A DNA stretch of 64,000 nucleotides from Camarhynchus parvulus (lineage: Eukaryota > Chordata > Aves > Passeriformes > Thraupidae), in NCBI RefSeq assembly GCF_901933205.1, contig NC_044572.1, positions 26,622,501-26,686,500 on the forward strand, in the 5' to 3' direction. The notes below the pieces were generated by a model that made no database searches, had not been told where the DNA came from, and saw only the letters and a program-made list of their open reading frames with translations. This document shows positions 63,601-64,000 of this stretch, piece by piece. How positions within the stretch are numbered: the first letter of the stretch is position 1; every line of letters starts with the position of its first letter. The position numbers were made by a program, and so were the translations under genes.

Positions 63601-64000
63601 TTTTGGCCTATGTTTGCAAAGGTTTTGAGAAATGAGAGTCTTGCTATTCTCTGTTAGCAATTAATTATTTTTGTACTGAAGGTTCCCCAGCTTCAACAAC
63701 TTTAGACATAGGGGTAAATTTCTCTCTGGTTCCAGAATAACCATAATGTACACTCATCACTTCTTGTTAGTCACTCTCTCTTTTCTGTTTGATCCAAATC
63801 TCTGTTGTCCATATGGGGCTGTTTGATTACAATTTCTTCCCTAGCAACATTCACATCAGAGACAAATCAGCTGTTTTATAATTGCAATTCTAACATCACA
63901 TGGCTAAGTACTCTGTTTTCTCTGCCTGGGTATTTGACAACAAGGTATGTGGTGGAAATGGTATCTACCCTGAAAATAAATGACACAGGAGCCACCAGCG
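63601..64000. other. non-coding end of window
   Basis: No gene or repeat was recognised. The sequence is non-repetitive and may continue the regulatory-looking region. Confidence 0.4.

Noticed and set aside
1..64000. tRNA, rRNA and known microRNA genes
   Set aside because: No cloverleaf with A and B boxes, rRNA core word or familiar microRNA hairpin was noticed on reading. A covariance-model search would be needed to exclude them fully.
1..64000. a novel multi-gene defence or biosynthetic system
   Set aside because: The window is gene-poor vertebrate DNA, and no set of linked coding genes exists here to form one.

Overview
This window looks like AT-rich, gene-poor nuclear DNA from a bird, most likely a passerine. 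The basis is the repeat content. There are four clear CR1 LINE fragments with avian-type 3' ends, one much older amniote-type CR1 remnant, and one solo LTR near 10.6-11.0 kb that resembles an LTR family common in songbird genomes. I recognise no complete gene, no known protein-coding exon, no RNA gene and no CpG island. Nothing suggests bacterial, organellar or plasmid DNA.

Layout. A CR1 tail (minus strand) lies near 0.2-0.36 kb. AT-rich unique sequence follows to a compound (AT)n/(TG)n microsatellite at 5.66-5.75 kb. The solo LTR is at 10.6-11.0 kb, a (GAAT)n tetranucleotide tract at 12.46 kb, a pyrimidine-rich patch near 14 kb, and a second minus-strand CR1 at 16.02-16.5 kb. A 28-A homopolymer (17.2 kb), a G-quadruplex motif (21.4 kb) and a 28-bp tandem duplication (23.4 kb) precede the old CR1 at 26.0 kb. 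A G/T-skewed tract is at 26.8 kb and an unidentified GC-richer island at 29.5-29.9 kb. From 30 to 38 kb there are patches that read like conserved non-coding elements. A minus-strand CR1 (44.2-44.8 kb) and a longer plus-strand CR1 with a decayed reverse transcriptase (51.05-52.7 kb) form an inverted pair. The last 8 kb contain an AT-rich satellite-like tract, a small imperfect duplication and a regulatory-looking island at 63.3-63.6 kb.

The best leads are not classical genes. They are: (1) a cluster at 63.33-63.46 kb with an RFX X-box-like palindrome, an exact PBX-MEIS/PREP composite motif, an E-box and a FOX-like site; (2) sites at 34,527/34,528 and 41,070/41,071 where a pyrimidine-rich 3' splice site is directly followed by a good 5' splice site, the layout of a recursive splice site in a long intron; and (3) a 119-base minus-strand stretch at 56,755-56,873 bounded by a good acceptor and a perfect donor, with one fully open frame. 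All three are inferences from sequence alone. The window could be an intergenic desert or the interior of a very long intron, and the sequence does not settle which.
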